The translations under genes and the position numbers were made by a program. Under the pieces are notes generated by a model that saw nothing but the letters and a program-made list of their open reading frames with translations, was not told the DNA's origin and searched no databases. From NCBI GenBank assembly GCA_000447245.1, contig AUYT01000001.1:2058768-2122767 (forward strand): a stretch of 64,000 nt of DNA, written 5' to 3'. Source of the DNA: a candidate division Zixibacteria bacterium RBG-1. Lineage in GTDB: Bacteria; Zixibacteria; MSB-5A5; DSPP01; RBG-1. Within the stretch, counting starts at the first letter, position 1. Each line of letters opens with the position of its first letter. Shown in pieces: positions 10,112-19,569 of this stretch.

Positions 10112-11473
10112 TTAAGGTAAGATATATTTTCGCAATCTTTTGGGAACGATTTTCTCGAGCCAGTCCCAGGAGATAAACTTGGCTTCTTTGTAGGTTTTGA
10201 TGAAAAGAAGCAGTCCGGCTGTTCCGATCAAAAAATTGGCGGACCACATAGCCCAAAAAGCAGAGATTATCTGTCGGTCAGCTAATTCTTCGCCGGCGAT
10301 TAAGAAAGCCCAGTATAATATGAAAAATCCCAAGGATAAACTTAAGGCAATCACCATTCCCCCTCTTTTTGCCATAATCCCCAAAGGGGCCCCCAGAAGG
10401 ACAAAGACCAGACAAGCCACCGGGATGGAATATTTTTTATGAATTTCCACCAGCAAAGAATTGATTCTATTTTTGGTATCTTTGAGATTGAAATGGATGG
10501 TCTGGATTTCCCTTAAAAGGTCTTGCTGCCTTTTGAAACTACTTATTATTACTTGTTCGGGGCTTGTCTGAGTTGAAGTCGCGGAACCGGGTAACAAGAC
10601 TGAATTGATAGATGCTTTAGTAATTTCTTTTAGTTTTTTTTCTTGCGAGGAAATCTCCGGTTTAATTTTATCAACCTCTTTTTTCATCATACCTGCACTC
10701 ATTTCCCTATCGGTGCGGAAGTCAGAGGAGGACCTGACCAACTGACTGCCAATGTCGGGGAAGAACAGAATCTGTTTATCAAAGGTCAGGCGGCGGTATT
10801 GCCCCAACTGGGCTTCATCCATCTCATGCACTTCTCCCTTGTGCAGGGTAAGAATTAAGGTGTTGCGGTCGGAGCTGAACTCTATTTTCCCCTTTTCCGC
10901 TATAATGGTTCGGGGAAAATATCTGTCTTTTTGCTCATAGATGGTAATACCCTCGATGTCGGAAGATTTGGGATCCACTTTTTTGATTAAAATATAGTAG
11001 CCGGGAATGTCGGTCATAAAGACCCCTTCTTTGATATTTAGGGTAGGCCTTTTCTGATTGATATCGGTCATCAAAAGTCGGGCTTTGTGATTGGCTTCCG
11101 GTAAGACTGAATTGTTAAAAAATATCATTCCGATGGCAAGCAAAATGGAAGTTATAATTACGGGCAAAACTAATTTGTATAAGCTGACACCATTAGCTTT
11201 CAGAGCCAAAATTTCGTTATCTGCTGACAGTCTGCCAAAAGCCATTAAGGTAGCTACCAAAACCGCCATAGGGATGGATAAAGCCAACATCCAGGCCAAG
11301 TTTAAAACAAATACTTCTAGGATAGTGAAAGCTGAAAGCCCCCGGGTGATTATCAGATTTAAAATTTCTAAGATGAACTCCATCACCAGGACAAAAGTGA
11401 TTATGGCTAAGCCGAATATAAATGGTCCGATATGTTCTTTTAAAACGTAGCGCCGTAGAATCTTCATTTTCAT
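10112..11473 (-). CDS. lptF: LPS export permease, LptF-type (YjgP/YjgQ)
   Basis: This is the larger of two adjacent YjgP/YjgQ permeases, 453 residues. It has about three N-terminal membrane helices, a periplasmic domain with a conserved KEGVFMTDIPGYYILIKKVD stretch, a charged insertion (about 260-330) absent from the 366-residue E. coli protein, and C-terminal helices with VLLGAPLGIMAKRGG. Together with the downstream gene it supplies both membrane subunits for LPS transport, in keeping with lpxD in the window. A hydrophobic, lysine-rich tail ends the protein. Confidence 0.88.
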   Translation of the reverse strand: MKMKILRRYVLKEHIGPFIFGLAIITFVLVMEFILEILNLIITRGLSAFTILEVFVLNLAWMLALSIPMAVLVATLMAFGRLSADNEILALKANGVSLYKLVLPVIITSILLAIGMIFFNNSVLPEANHKARLLMTDINQKRPTLNIKEGVFMTDIPGYYILIKKVDPKSSDIEGITIYEQKDRYFPRTIIAEKGKIEFSSDRNTLILTLHKGEVHEMDEAQLGQYRRLTFDKQILFFPDIGSQLVRSSSDFRTDREMSAGMMKKEVDKIKPEISSQEKKLKEITKASINSVLLPGSATSTQTSPEQVIISSFKRQQDLLREIQTIHFNLKDTKNRINSLLVEIHKKYSIPVACLVFVLLGAPLGIMAKRGGMVIALSLSLGFFILYWAFLIAGEELADRQIISAFWAMWSANFLIGTAGLLLFIKTYKEAKFISWDWLEKIVPKRLRKYILP

Positions 11474-11601
11474 TGAAAATATACTTTATTTTTCGGTTTC
11501 TTCCATATTAGACTATCTTATTGGGTCGGATATTTGAAATTAAAATGTGGAGATTAGTTAGCAGGTTTTAAAATTTAATTTTTTAAATGGTAACAAGCCG
11601 C

Positions 11602-11630
11602 TTGCCTTGAGCTAAAAATTTGCTTATTTT
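11602..11630 (+). promoter_or_regulatory. Sigma70-like promoter for the YhaM-like gene
   Basis: TTGCCT (11602-11607), 17-bp spacer, TATTTT (11625-11630). The predicted start is near 11637, which argues against the TTG at 11637 as start codon and for the ATG at 11652. Confidence 0.5.
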
Positions 11631-11651
11631 TGTTTTTTGAAGAAGGTTACC

Positions 11652-12605
11652 ATGAAAAAACTTTTAGTCAAAGATTTGAAACCAGGGACCGAAGTTTCAG
11701 AATTCTTCGCTTTGAGAAAAAAGGAGCTTAAAGAGTTCGACGGGAAAAATTTTTTGAAATTGGAGCTGGGGGATAAATCCGGCAGAATCGACGCCGTGCT
11801 CTGGGATAGAGCTGTGGAATATGACCGGCAGATTGAAACCGGGGATATTGTGAAAGTTAAGGGGATTACTTCCAGCTATAAGAACAACCTGCAAATTAAA
11901 ATAGATGATATTTTAGCTGTTCCGGCTGAAAAAGTGGATTTGGAGGACTTTTTACCGGTGGCGGACAAACCCCCGGAGGAGCTTTTGGGAGAGTATAAAA
12001 AAATATCATTTTCGCTTAAAAACCCTCATCTGAAGGCTCTTATGGAGAAGATTTTAGCCGATGAAAAGATTGTGGAGAAGTTGAAAGTGGCACCGGGAGG
12101 GAAGCTTTGGCATCATTGTTATATCGGAGGGCTTTTGGAGCATACTTTAAAAATTGCGGAAATTTGCCAGAAAACTTCTGAAATGTATGATTTGGTTGAT
12201 AGAGATTTACTTTTAGCCGGAGCTTTGTTGCATGATTTGGGAAAGATTACCTCTTATCACATTTCCACTTTTATCGATTTTACCGATGAAGGCAGGTTAT
12301 TAGGGCATATCGTGGAAGGTGACCGGATGGTTCATGAAAAAATAAAAGAGATGCCAGATTTTCCGGCCGAGCTGGCTTTAAAATTGAGACATCTGATTTT
12401 ATCCCATCAAGGGGAACTGGAAATGGGCTCACCGGTGGTGCCCCAAACTCTGGAAGCAACCATCTTACATTTTGCCGATGAAATGGATGCCAAAGCCGGA
12501 GCTTTTACTTATATTATAAAAAGAGATAAGGAACCCCATAAAAAATGGTCGGATTGGGTCCCTTTAATAAAAAGATATATTTACTTTGGAGAAGAAGAAA
12601 AATAG
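11652..12605 (+). CDS. YhaM-like 3'-5' exoribonuclease (OB-fold + HD domain)
   Basis: The N-terminus (about 1-90) is an OB-fold nucleic-acid-binding module (KSGRIDAVLWD, GDIVKVKGITSSYKNNLQI). The rest is an HD phosphohydrolase domain with GGLLEHTL and LLHDLGKI supplying metal ligands. This layout is that of YhaM/CBF1, a metal-dependent 3'-5' exoribonuclease. The ATG at 11652 is chosen because GAAGG precedes it and the promoter start falls just downstream of the alternative in-frame TTG at 11637. mreB follows 9 bp after the stop. Confidence 0.85.
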   Translation: MKKLLVKDLKPGTEVSEFFALRKKELKEFDGKNFLKLELGDKSGRIDAVLWDRAVEYDRQIETGDIVKVKGITSSYKNNLQIKIDDILAVPAEKVDLEDFLPVADKPPEELLGEYKKISFSLKNPHLKALMEKILADEKIVEKLKVAPGGKLWHHCYIGGLLEHTLKIAEICQKTSEMYDLVDRDLLLAGALLHDLGKITSYHISTFIDFTDEGRLLGHIVEGDRMVHEKIKEMPDFPAELALKLRHLILSHQGELEMGSPVVPQTLEATILHFADEMDAKAGAFTYIIKRDKEPHKKWSDWVPLIKRYIYFGEEEK

Positions 12606-12614
12606 GAGGAGGGG

Positions 12615-13643
12615 ATGGGTCTTTTCGATTTAATATCCAACGACATCGGAATAGATTTAGGAACCGCTAACACTTTGGTGTTTGTGAGAGGTGAGGGGAT
12701 TGTTCTAAATGAACCTTCAGTAGTAGCTATCGAAGTTCAAACCAAAAAAGTTTTGGCTATTGGTAAAGCCGCCAAAGAGATGGTAGGTAGAACCCCCGGA
12801 GAAATGGCAGTTATCCGACCTATGAAAGATGGGGTGATTGCTGATTTTGAAATCACCGAAAGGTTGTTATCAGATTTTATCAAACGGGTGGTGAAGCATA
12901 GATACTTGATGAAACCCAGAATTGTGATTTCGGTTCCGTCAGGAATAACCGAAGTGGAAAAAAGAGCGGTGCGGGATTCGGCTGAAAACGCCGGCGCCAG
13001 AGAAGTGTTTTTGATTCAGGAGCCCATGGCAGCCGCTATTGGGGTGGGATTACAGGTAGAGCAGCCTTCTGGCAATATGATAATAGATATAGGTGGAGGT
13101 ACATCAGAAATTGCGGTGATTGCCTTGAATGGAATTGTTAATAACACTTCCATAAGAATCGCCGGAGATGAGATGGATGAAGCTATTATGCTATATCTGA
13201 AGAAAAACTTTAATCTTTTAATCGGAGAAAGAACCGCAGAAGATATCAAAATCAAAATCGGCTCTGCTTTTGAATTAGAAAAAGAAGAATCGATGGAGAT
13301 TAAAGGAAGAGATCTGGTCAACGGAGTTCCCAAGACCATGAAAGTCAGTTCGGTGCAGATTAGAGAGGCCTTGAAAGAACCGGTCGAGGCGATAATAGAA
13401 GCAGTCAAGCAGGCTTTGGAGCGAACTCCTCCGGAGCTGGCCGCTGATATTCTGGATAAAGGAATTATTATGACCGGTGGAGGCGCACTTCTTAAAGGTC
13501 TGGATAAAAGATTACGAGAGGAAGCCAATTTACCTGTGAATGTGGCAGATGACCCTTTAACCTGTGTGGTGAGAGGGACCGGAAAAGTTTTAGAGGATAT
13601 GAATCATTATTCCAAGGTTTTGATTAAGAGTAAACGGGATTAA
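12615..13643 (+). CDS. mreB: Rod-shape determining actin homologue MreB
   Basis: MreB is the bacterial actin that organises lateral cell-wall synthesis on the inner face of the membrane. The 342-residue protein has the N-terminal amphipathic MGLFDLIS, the phosphate-1 loop [26 protein letters not shown], and a GGGALLKGL adenosine motif near residue 290. A textbook AGGAGGGG ribosome site lies just before the ATG. No mreC, mreD or rodA follows, so the usual shape operon is broken up here; the cell is probably rod-shaped or curved. Confidence 0.96.
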   Translation: MGLFDLISNDIGIDLGTANTLVFVRGEGIVLNEPSVVAIEVQTKKVLAIGKAAKEMVGRTPGEMAVIRPMKDGVIADFEITERLLSDFIKRVVKHRYLMKPRIVISVPSGITEVEKRAVRDSAENAGAREVFLIQEPMAAAIGVGLQVEQPSGNMIIDIGGGTSEIAVIALNGIVNNTSIRIAGDEMDEAIMLYLKKNFNLLIGERTAEDIKIKIGSAFELEKEESMEIKGRDLVNGVPKTMKVSSVQIREALKEPVEAIIEAVKQALERTPPELAADILDKGIIMTGGGALLKGLDKRLREEANLPVNVADDPLTCVVRGTGKVLEDMNHYSKVLIKSKRD

Positions 13644-13799
13644 ATACCAGCAAAAACAGTGAATTTGGATTCTTGGCAGTAAATTATCAAACTATGCTAA
13701 TTGGACTAAGTCCTAAAATTCCCTTAATTTGATTATTAATTAAACGACTCAACCAGTTTTTAAAATAAAATTTTAAAATTCCGTATCTACTTAAAAACT

Positions 13800-13826
13800 G
13801 ACAAACATCAGGTTTGTCTTTTTTTA
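13800..13826 (+). terminator. Intrinsic terminator abutting the MATE start codon
   Basis: GACAAAC / GTTTGTC 7-bp stem (13800-13806 with 13812-13818), 5-nt loop, then seven T (13819-13825). The MATE ATG is at 13828, just past the T-run. Confidence 0.8.
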
Positions 13827-13827
13827 T

Positions 13828-15189
13828 ATGGATTTTGAAAAAACCACTTACACCCAGGGAAGTATTTTAAAAAACGTCTGGAATCTTTCCTGGCCTATCG
13901 TCAGCTCTTATTTTCTGCAGACCTTAGTCTCTTTAGTTGACATCAAAATGGTGGGGGCTCTGGGGCAAGAAAATATTGCCGCCATCGGTCTGGCCAATTC
14001 CGCTATTTTTGTGGTCTTGATGCTGATGATGGGAATGACCGTTGGCTCCACTGCTTTGGTGGCTCGCTATGCCGGTGAAAAATCCAAAGAAAAAGTGCAG
14101 CTGGTGATTCAAAACTCTTTTGTTCTGTCAGTAATTTTGGCTCTGATTTTGACTTTGGTTGGGACAGTTTTTTCCGCTCAAATTCTGCGCTGGATGGGAG
14201 GAGAGGCCAATGTTGTCAAAATTGGTACCCCCTTCATGCAAATTATCTCTCTGGGCTCTATATTTTTAACTTTGAATATAACTTTTTCTGGCTTAATGAT
14301 AGGAATGGGGAAGACCAAGACCAATCTCTACATTTTGGGAACCATTAATTTCTTGAATGTCATTGGTAATTATTTTTTCATCTACGGCATCGGCTTTTTC
14401 CCGGCTATGGGGACTGCTGGGGCGGCATTGGCTTCCACTTTATCCAGAGGGATTGGGGCATTTTTGGCCTGGAGGACCGTGAACAAGTGGGGATTTACCG
14501 TGACCAAAAATCACAAGAAGGTTTTTCATTATGATAAGGAGATGCTCAAAAAAATTGTGGGAATCGGTATACCGGTGGCAATCCATGCCCTGATATTAAG
14601 ACTTTCGGTGATTGGCTTAAATAAGATTTTATCTTATACAGTTTACAGCACTAAAGCCATTTCGGCCTATACCATTGGACTGGCTACCGAAGCTATTTCG
14701 TTTATGCCTGGTATAGCTTTTTCAACTGCGGCAACTACCTTGGTGGGGCAGAATCTGGGTGCTGGAAATCCTCAAGGGGCTGAAAAATCCGGCTGGACTG
14801 CTATGAAATTTGCAGCAACCTTGATGTCTGTTTTGGGGCTTTTTCTAATTGTATTTTCTAAGTCCGTTATAGGTTTTTTTACTGATGATGCTACCGTGAT
14901 TTCCATCGGCTCGCATTATTTAATTGTGAATGCTTTAGCCCAACCTCTGATAGCCGTAACCATGGTGGCCGCCGGTGCTTTACGAGGAGCCGGAGATGCC
15001 AAAGTTCCTATGTTTGTGGCTTTATTTTCCCTGTGGGGGGTCAGGATTCCCCTGGCGGTGATGTTGGGCTTATGGTTGAACTTCCAGACCGACGGAGTCT
15101 GGCTGGCTATGCTTGCCTCGATATTGATTTCCTCCATTTATTTATCCCGGAGATTCAAAAACGGTGCCTGGAAAAGTATAAAACTATAG
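13828..15189 (+). CDS. MATE family multidrug/Na+ exporter
   Basis: A 453-residue integral membrane protein with about twelve helices in two similar halves. The N-terminal pattern TQGSILKNVWNLSWPIVSSYFLQTLVSLVDIKMVG matches the MATE opening, and the second half repeats it (IVGIGIPVAIHALI). GQNLGAGNP near residue 310 is the conserved MATE loop. It would export cationic compounds using a Na+ or H+ gradient. The ATG directly follows an intrinsic terminator and no Shine-Dalgarno sequence is present, so its expression signal is unclear. Confidence 0.92.
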   Translation: MDFEKTTYTQGSILKNVWNLSWPIVSSYFLQTLVSLVDIKMVGALGQENIAAIGLANSAIFVVLMLMMGMTVGSTALVARYAGEKSKEKVQLVIQNSFVLSVILALILTLVGTVFSAQILRWMGGEANVVKIGTPFMQIISLGSIFLTLNITFSGLMIGMGKTKTNLYILGTINFLNVIGNYFFIYGIGFFPAMGTAGAALASTLSRGIGAFLAWRTVNKWGFTVTKNHKKVFHYDKEMLKKIVGIGIPVAIHALILRLSVIGLNKILSYTVYSTKAISAYTIGLATEAISFMPGIAFSTAATTLVGQNLGAGNPQGAEKSGWTAMKFAATLMSVLGLFLIVFSKSVIGFFTDDATVISIGSHYLIVNALAQPLIAVTMVAAGALRGAGDAKVPMFVALFSLWGVRIPLAVMLGLWLNFQTDGVWLAMLASILISSIYLSRRFKNGAWKSIKL

Positions 15190-15235
15190 CCCTTTTTCCT
15201 TTAAAGTAGTTAAAAAACCTTTAAACCTACAGGGC

Positions 15236-15811
15236 TTGAAGGTGTCCAACTCAATAGAAAAGAAAATGGTACCAGATTCTGATCTGGAATTGATAGAGAA
15301 GTTCCAGAAAGGCGAACAACAGGCGTTCAATCAGCTGGTTTTGAAGTATCAAAAAAAAATATATGATTTGGTTTACAGGATGATAAGAAATAATGAGGAC
15401 GCCCTGGATTTAGCCCAAGAGGTATTCGTGAAAGCTTATTCTAATTTGAAGGATTTCAAAAGAGAAGCGGCCTTTTATACCTGGCTGTACCGGATTGCTT
15501 TAAATTTGAGTTTCAATCATGCCCGGCAGAAAAAAGTCAGAAGCTTTGTTTCTCTAGTTGAATTGGGTGACACTTTGCCGGCTAAAAATAATCCGGCTGA
15601 TGACCTACAACAGAATCAAATTACTATGGCGATCGATAAGGCGGTTTTGACTTTGCCCAAAAAACAGAGGTCGGTCTTTGTCTTGCGTTATTACGATCAG
15701 ATGCCCTATAAACAGATGTCAGAAGTTTTGGGGAAAACCGAAGGTTCGCTAAAAGCCAGTTATTTCCAGGCCTTAAAAAAGTTACAAAAACAACTTAAAG
15801 CTTACAGGTGA
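15236..15811 (+). CDS. ECF-type RNA polymerase sigma factor (RpoE-like)
   Basis: A 191-residue sigma70-family factor with only regions 2 and 4. Region 2 (about 28-95) reads AFNQLVLKYQKKIYDLVYRMIRNNEDALDLAQEVFVKAY; region 4 (about 130-188) is LPKKQRSVFVLRYYDQMPYKQMSEVLGKTEGSLKASYFQAL, a helix-turn-helix for the -35 box. The start is uncertain: TTG 15236, GTG 15242 or ATG 15266 are in frame and none has a convincing ribosome site. It overlaps no gene and is followed 4 bp later by its probable anti-sigma factor, implying envelope-stress-type control. Confidence 0.93.
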   Translation: MKVSNSIEKKMVPDSDLELIEKFQKGEQQAFNQLVLKYQKKIYDLVYRMIRNNEDALDLAQEVFVKAYSNLKDFKREAAFYTWLYRIALNLSFNHARQKKVRSFVSLVELGDTLPAKNNPADDLQQNQITMAIDKAVLTLPKKQRSVFVLRYYDQMPYKQMSEVLGKTEGSLKASYFQALKKLQKQLKAYR

Positions 15812-15815
15812 GTAA

Positions 15816-16403
15816 ATGAGAGAATGTAAAAAATATCAGGAATTATTACCCGACTATGTAGCCGAAGAATTAAGCCTGGATACCAGAGAAAAACTGGACC
15901 AGCATCTGGTAACTTGTCCGGGCTGTCAGGCGGAACTGCAGGAATTGAAATCTACTCTGGCGATTTTAGAGCAGGACAAAAAATATTCGGAACTAAAAAT
16001 TGCCGAACCTGATTTCTTGGTGGGAGTCCGCTCCAAAATTGAAAAGAGAACCCGGCCCTCAAGAATCGCGGTTTTTCGGCCAAAATGGATGGCAGCCGGT
16101 TTGGCTATGGTTTTAGTAATTTTATTGGGCTGGAGTTTATTTAAAGAAGATATTACCAGTTTGACCAATAAAGATACTGCAAATCTTTCTTCTGGGGAAG
16201 CCGCTGAAGAGAATCTGGCAGAGACCGAACTAAACCAACTTCTGACTCCGGAGACCGATGAAAGCTTGGACCAATTATATATTCAGTTGGCAAAAGATTA
16301 TTATCAAAACGAGGATTTGGTCACCGTTTTATCTGATTTTTCGCAATCGGATTTTGAAACTTTGGAAAACAAAATGAAGAATATCAACCTTAACATAAAA
16401 TAA
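15816..16403 (+). CDS. Membrane-bound zinc-finger anti-sigma factor
   Basis: The 195-residue protein begins with a putative zinc-finger anti-sigma domain: CKKYQELLPDYVAEEL then the H-x3-C-x2-C motif HLVTCPGC (about 31-38). One membrane helix (about 92-110, AAGLAMVLVILLGW) separates it from an acidic C-terminal periplasmic segment. Such proteins hold an ECF sigma factor at the membrane until a signal outside the cytoplasm releases it. Adjacent to the sigma gene (4 bp) and to a periplasmic Spy-like protein, a likely input for this switch. Confidence 0.88.
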   Translation: MRECKKYQELLPDYVAEELSLDTREKLDQHLVTCPGCQAELQELKSTLAILEQDKKYSELKIAEPDFLVGVRSKIEKRTRPSRIAVFRPKWMAAGLAMVLVILLGWSLFKEDITSLTNKDTANLSSGEAAEENLAETELNQLLTPETDESLDQLYIQLAKDYYQNEDLVTVLSDFSQSDFETLENKMKNINLNIK

Positions 16404-16413
16404 GGAGGAAATT

Positions 16414-17316
16414 ATGTTTAGATTTAAGATTTTAATCACACTTTTCACCCTGTTAAGTTTTGGGTTAATTTCGGCCCAGGAAGAAAGTACCTCGCTGCCT
16501 GATTTTCCTGAAATTCCGGAGATGGAACTTTTCCAGGACCTGGAGTTTTTCCCTGAAACAGAATTTTTTCCCGAAATGGAGCATTTCTACGAATTCAATT
16601 TTTCTCCGGAGATGGATTTTTCATTCGAGGGGATTCCTTTTGCCCAAGCCCCGGAGTTTTCAGAAGAGTCGCCCGAACCGACTACTCCTCCCGATAAACC
16701 GCAAAAAATGCAGGAGAAAGTGGAATCCTTGCGGGTTTGGAAGCTTTTGGAGACCCTGGATCTGACCGAAGAGCAGGCCAATTCCTTTCTGCCGGCTTAC
16801 CGGGAGTTTCAGAAAAGCGAGGGAAAATACTCCCAGACCAGAAGAGAGCTTTTAGACCAGCTGCAGGAAAGCTTGGAAGACAAAGACCAGAAGAAAATAT
16901 CCGACCTGGTGGCTAAATTGAAACAAAACCGCCTGCAGATAGAGCAGGACCGGGTCCAGTTTTTAGCCCGCATCGATAAAATGCTTTCCCCGGAACAACA
17001 AGCCAAGTTCTTATTATTTCAAAATAGGTTTGAAGGACGGATGCGAGCCGAAATCATGGAATTACGGCAACCCCAAATTTATAAAAACCTGCAAAAACCT
17101 TACTTGGAGCTGGAGCTGAAAACCTTAAATGACAAATTGCAAATGTTGCATAAAAAAAATTTTAAAGAGGATGATTTGGAGGAACTGAAGGCCCGTCTGG
17201 AAGAATCGCACCAAAAAGCCGAGGAGATGTACAAAAGATCAGAGGAGATGTATCAAGAATTGATGAAGAAATTTAACGAGATAGAAAAAAAGGAAAAATC
17301 CAAGAAAACCTATTGA
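16414..17316 (+). CDS. Periplasmic Spy/CpxP-like protein with FFPE-type repeats
   Basis: A 300-residue secreted protein. The signal peptide ends near Ala21 (LISAQ). Residues about 28-75 repeat an aromatic-acidic unit (PEMELF, LEFFPETEFFPEMEHF, FSPEMDF), followed by a proline-rich linker. The middle is helical with two LTxxQ-like motifs, LDLTEEQANSFLPAY (about 115) and LSPEQQAKFLLFQNRF (about 192), as in Spy/CpxP chaperones and stress sensors. The C-terminus (about 225-300) is a long charged coiled coil. AAGGAGG precedes the ATG. It sits third in a sigma / anti-sigma operon and may be both target and sensor. Confidence 0.75.
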   Translation: MFRFKILITLFTLLSFGLISAQEESTSLPDFPEIPEMELFQDLEFFPETEFFPEMEHFYEFNFSPEMDFSFEGIPFAQAPEFSEESPEPTTPPDKPQKMQEKVESLRVWKLLETLDLTEEQANSFLPAYREFQKSEGKYSQTRRELLDQLQESLEDKDQKKISDLVAKLKQNRLQIEQDRVQFLARIDKMLSPEQQAKFLLFQNRFEGRMRAEIMELRQPQIYKNLQKPYLELELKTLNDKLQMLHKKNFKEDDLEELKARLEESHQKAEEMYKRSEEMYQELMKKFNEIEKKEKSKKTY

Positions 17317-17357
17317 TTACTGGACGGTAAATTTAGCTTCAAGTTTTATCTTCAGTC

Positions 17358-17384
17358 AAAACCCAGAGCTTCTCTGGGTTTTTT
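17358..17384 (+). terminator. Intrinsic terminator after the sigma/anti-sigma/Spy-like operon
   Basis: AAAACCCAGAG-CTT-CTCTGGGTTTT hairpin with a T-rich end. The next promoter begins within 3 bp. Confidence 0.9.
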
Positions 17385-17386
17385 AT

Positions 17387-17415
17387 TTGACAACCATTCC
17401 TGCGTATTATATTGT
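17387..17415 (+). promoter_or_regulatory. Sigma70-like promoter for rnr
   Basis: TTGACA (17387-17392) and TATTGT (17410-17415) with a 17-bp spacer; TATATT two bases upstream is an alternative -10. The ATG is 16 nt after the -10 and lacks a Shine-Dalgarno sequence. Confidence 0.65.
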
Positions 17416-17430
17416 TAACAACATAATCCC

Positions 17431-19560
17431 ATGCCAATCAGCAAAAACCAGATCTTAGAATTTCTTAAAAAATCCATCTACCGACCGGTCAAGATAAAAG
17501 AATTGGCCCGGGAAATGAAGATTTCTCCAGCCGAATACCACTCTTTCCGGCGTCAGGTCAAAGATTTAATTTCGGAAGGACATCTGATTAAGCTCAAGAA
17601 AAACCGGCTGGGACTGCCGGATAAGTTGAGCTTAAAGATCGGGAAACTGGCGGCCACTAAAGGAGGTTTCGGCTTTGTGATACCGGATGACGGGTCAGGG
17701 GATATCTACATCCATTCTGAAAATATGGGAACAGCTATGAATGGCGATAAAGTCAAAGTCAGAGTCTTGAGCAGAAGAAATGGAAAATCACCCCAGGGAA
17801 CCATAATTGAAGTTCTGGAGAGAGCTAAATCTATCATTATAGGGACCTTGAAGAAAACCAAATATTTCGGCTTTGTAGAGCCGGATGACCCCAAGATTAC
17901 CCGAGATATCTATATCCCACCGGAATCTTTCAATTCGGCCCAAGTGGGACAAAAAGTGGTAGTAGAAATTGAAAGCTGGTCTGACCCCCATCTGAGTCCG
18001 GAAGGAAAGATTATAGAAGTGATAGGTTTCCCGGAGGAAAAAGGGATTGATATTTTGACCATCATCAAGGAGTTCCAGCTTCCTTTGGATTTTCCGCCTG
18101 CAGTCATCAGAGAAGTGGAGAAAAGTGACCCGGCCATTACTCCGGCAGAGATAAAAAACAGAAAAGATTTCAGGAAGCTGAACTGTTTTACCATCGACCC
18201 TATCAATGCCAAAGATCATGACGATGCGGTTTCCATTCAAAAATTGAAAAACGGGAACTGGCTTTTAGGGGTGCATATTGCGGATGTCTCTTTTTATGTC
18301 AAAGAAAATTCAGCTTTGGACAAAGAGGCGTTGGCTCGAGGAACCAGTGTTTATTTGGTAGACCGGGTTATTCCCATGCTGCCGGAAAAGCTGTCAAATG
18401 AGATCTGCAGCTTAAAACCGGAGCAGGAACGCCTGACCTACAGTTGTCTGATGGAGCTGGATGAAAACTGTCAGGTGGTAAACTACCAAATTCAAGAATC
18501 CGTGATTGAAAGTAAAGCCAAATTAACTTATGAAGAGGTGCAGGCTTTTTTTGACAGCGGGAAAAGTACAACTCAACTTAGAGGGTTAGAGGAAGATTTA
18601 GCAAAAATGTTGGAACTCTCTCAAAAACTTCTGAAAAAAAGAGAAGCCCAGGGAAGCTTGGATTTTGATTTGCCGGAAGCTCTGGTGATTTTGGACGCTT
18701 CTGGAAATATTTTGGATATTAATCAGGCAGCCAGATTAGACAGCCACCGCCTGATTGAAGAGTTCATGCTTCTAGCCAACAAAACTGTGGCTCTGCACGT
18801 GACCCGCTTAGCCATGCCCTTTTTATACCGGGTCCATGCCAAACCGGATCCGGAGAAACTCAAAGCTTTCTCAGAGTTAGTTTCTCAATTAGGTTATAAA
18901 ACCAGCCTGGGAGAAAAAGTGACTCCCCGTCTTCTGCAAAGATTTTTAAAGCAGGTAGAAGATAAGCCGGAAGAACCCTTGATTAATGAACTTCTGTTGC
19001 GGTCGTTGAAAAAGGCGGTTTATCAGCCGGAAAATATAGGGCATTTTGGTCTGGCTTTTAGTCATTATACTCATTTCACCTCGCCCATCCGCAGATATCC
19101 AGATTTGATTGTTCACCGCCTCTTGAAAGAACTCAAAAAGGGGCAATATACTCCGGAGAGGTATCACTTTCTGATGAAACGTCTACCTCGAATCGGGGAA
19201 ATTGCCTCTGATAGAGAAAAAATCGCAGAAGAAGCTGAAAGAGCCACTATAAAGTTAAAGCAGGTTCAATACATGCAGGATAAATTGGGGGAAGTTTTCG
19301 AAGGAGTGATTTCAGGAGTTGTCCCTTACGGCTTTTTTGTCCGTCTGCAAAAATTAATGGTGGAAGGGTTGGTCCGGCTTTCATCCATCGATGATGATTA
19401 TTATATTTATGATGAATCCGGCTACCGGGTGGTTGGCAAGCACACCAAAAAGGGTTACCGCTTGGGGGATAAGGTCTCGGTTAAAGTGATTAGAGTGGAT
19501 AAAGAACAGCACCAACTAGATTTTGTCTTAGCCGATAATTTTAAAAAAAGAAAAAAGTAG
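17431..19560 (+). CDS. rnr: Ribonuclease R (RNase II family)
   Basis: RNase R is a processive 3'-5' exoribonuclease able to degrade structured RNA. Domain order in 709 residues: N-terminal winged helix (about 1-65), two cold-shock OB folds (about 75-215), the RNB catalytic domain with DPINAKDHDDAVSI (about 253-266) carrying the metal-binding aspartates, and a C-terminal S1 domain (about 620-695, GEVFEGVISGVVPYGFFVRL). A lysine-rich tail ends it. The start is an ATG about 10 nt from the predicted transcription start, so the mRNA is nearly leaderless. Confidence 0.96.
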   Translation: MPISKNQILEFLKKSIYRPVKIKELAREMKISPAEYHSFRRQVKDLISEGHLIKLKKNRLGLPDKLSLKIGKLAATKGGFGFVIPDDGSGDIYIHSENMGTAMNGDKVKVRVLSRRNGKSPQGTIIEVLERAKSIIIGTLKKTKYFGFVEPDDPKITRDIYIPPESFNSAQVGQKVVVEIESWSDPHLSPEGKIIEVIGFPEEKGIDILTIIKEFQLPLDFPPAVIREVEKSDPAITPAEIKNRKDFRKLNCFTIDPINAKDHDDAVSIQKLKNGNWLLGVHIADVSFYVKENSALDKEALARGTSVYLVDRVIPMLPEKLSNEICSLKPEQERLTYSCLMELDENCQVVNYQIQESVIESKAKLTYEEVQAFFDSGKSTTQLRGLEEDLAKMLELSQKLLKKREAQGSLDFDLPEALVILDASGNILDINQAARLDSHRLIEEFMLLANKTVALHVTRLAMPFLYRVHAKPDPEKLKAFSELVSQLGYKTSLGEKVTPRLLQRFLKQVEDKPEEPLINELLLRSLKKAVYQPENIGHFGLAFSHYTHFTSPIRRYPDLIVHRLLKELKKGQYTPERYHFLMKRLPRIGEIASDREKIAEEAERATIKLKQVQYMQDKLGEVFEGVISGVVPYGFFVRLQKLMVEGLVRLSSIDDDYYIYDESGYRVVGKHTKKGYRLGDKVSVKVIRVDKEQHQLDFVLADNFKKRKK

Positions 19561-19569
19561 TTTACAGCT

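Noticed and set aside
13016..13528. 170-codon open frame opposite mreB
   Set aside because: Low-complexity Ser/Ile-rich translation that mirrors mreB codons; a shadow frame.
17788..18240. 150-codon open frame on the minus strand inside rnr
   Set aside because: It is antisense to an intact, well-conserved RNase R and shows no domain or start signal.
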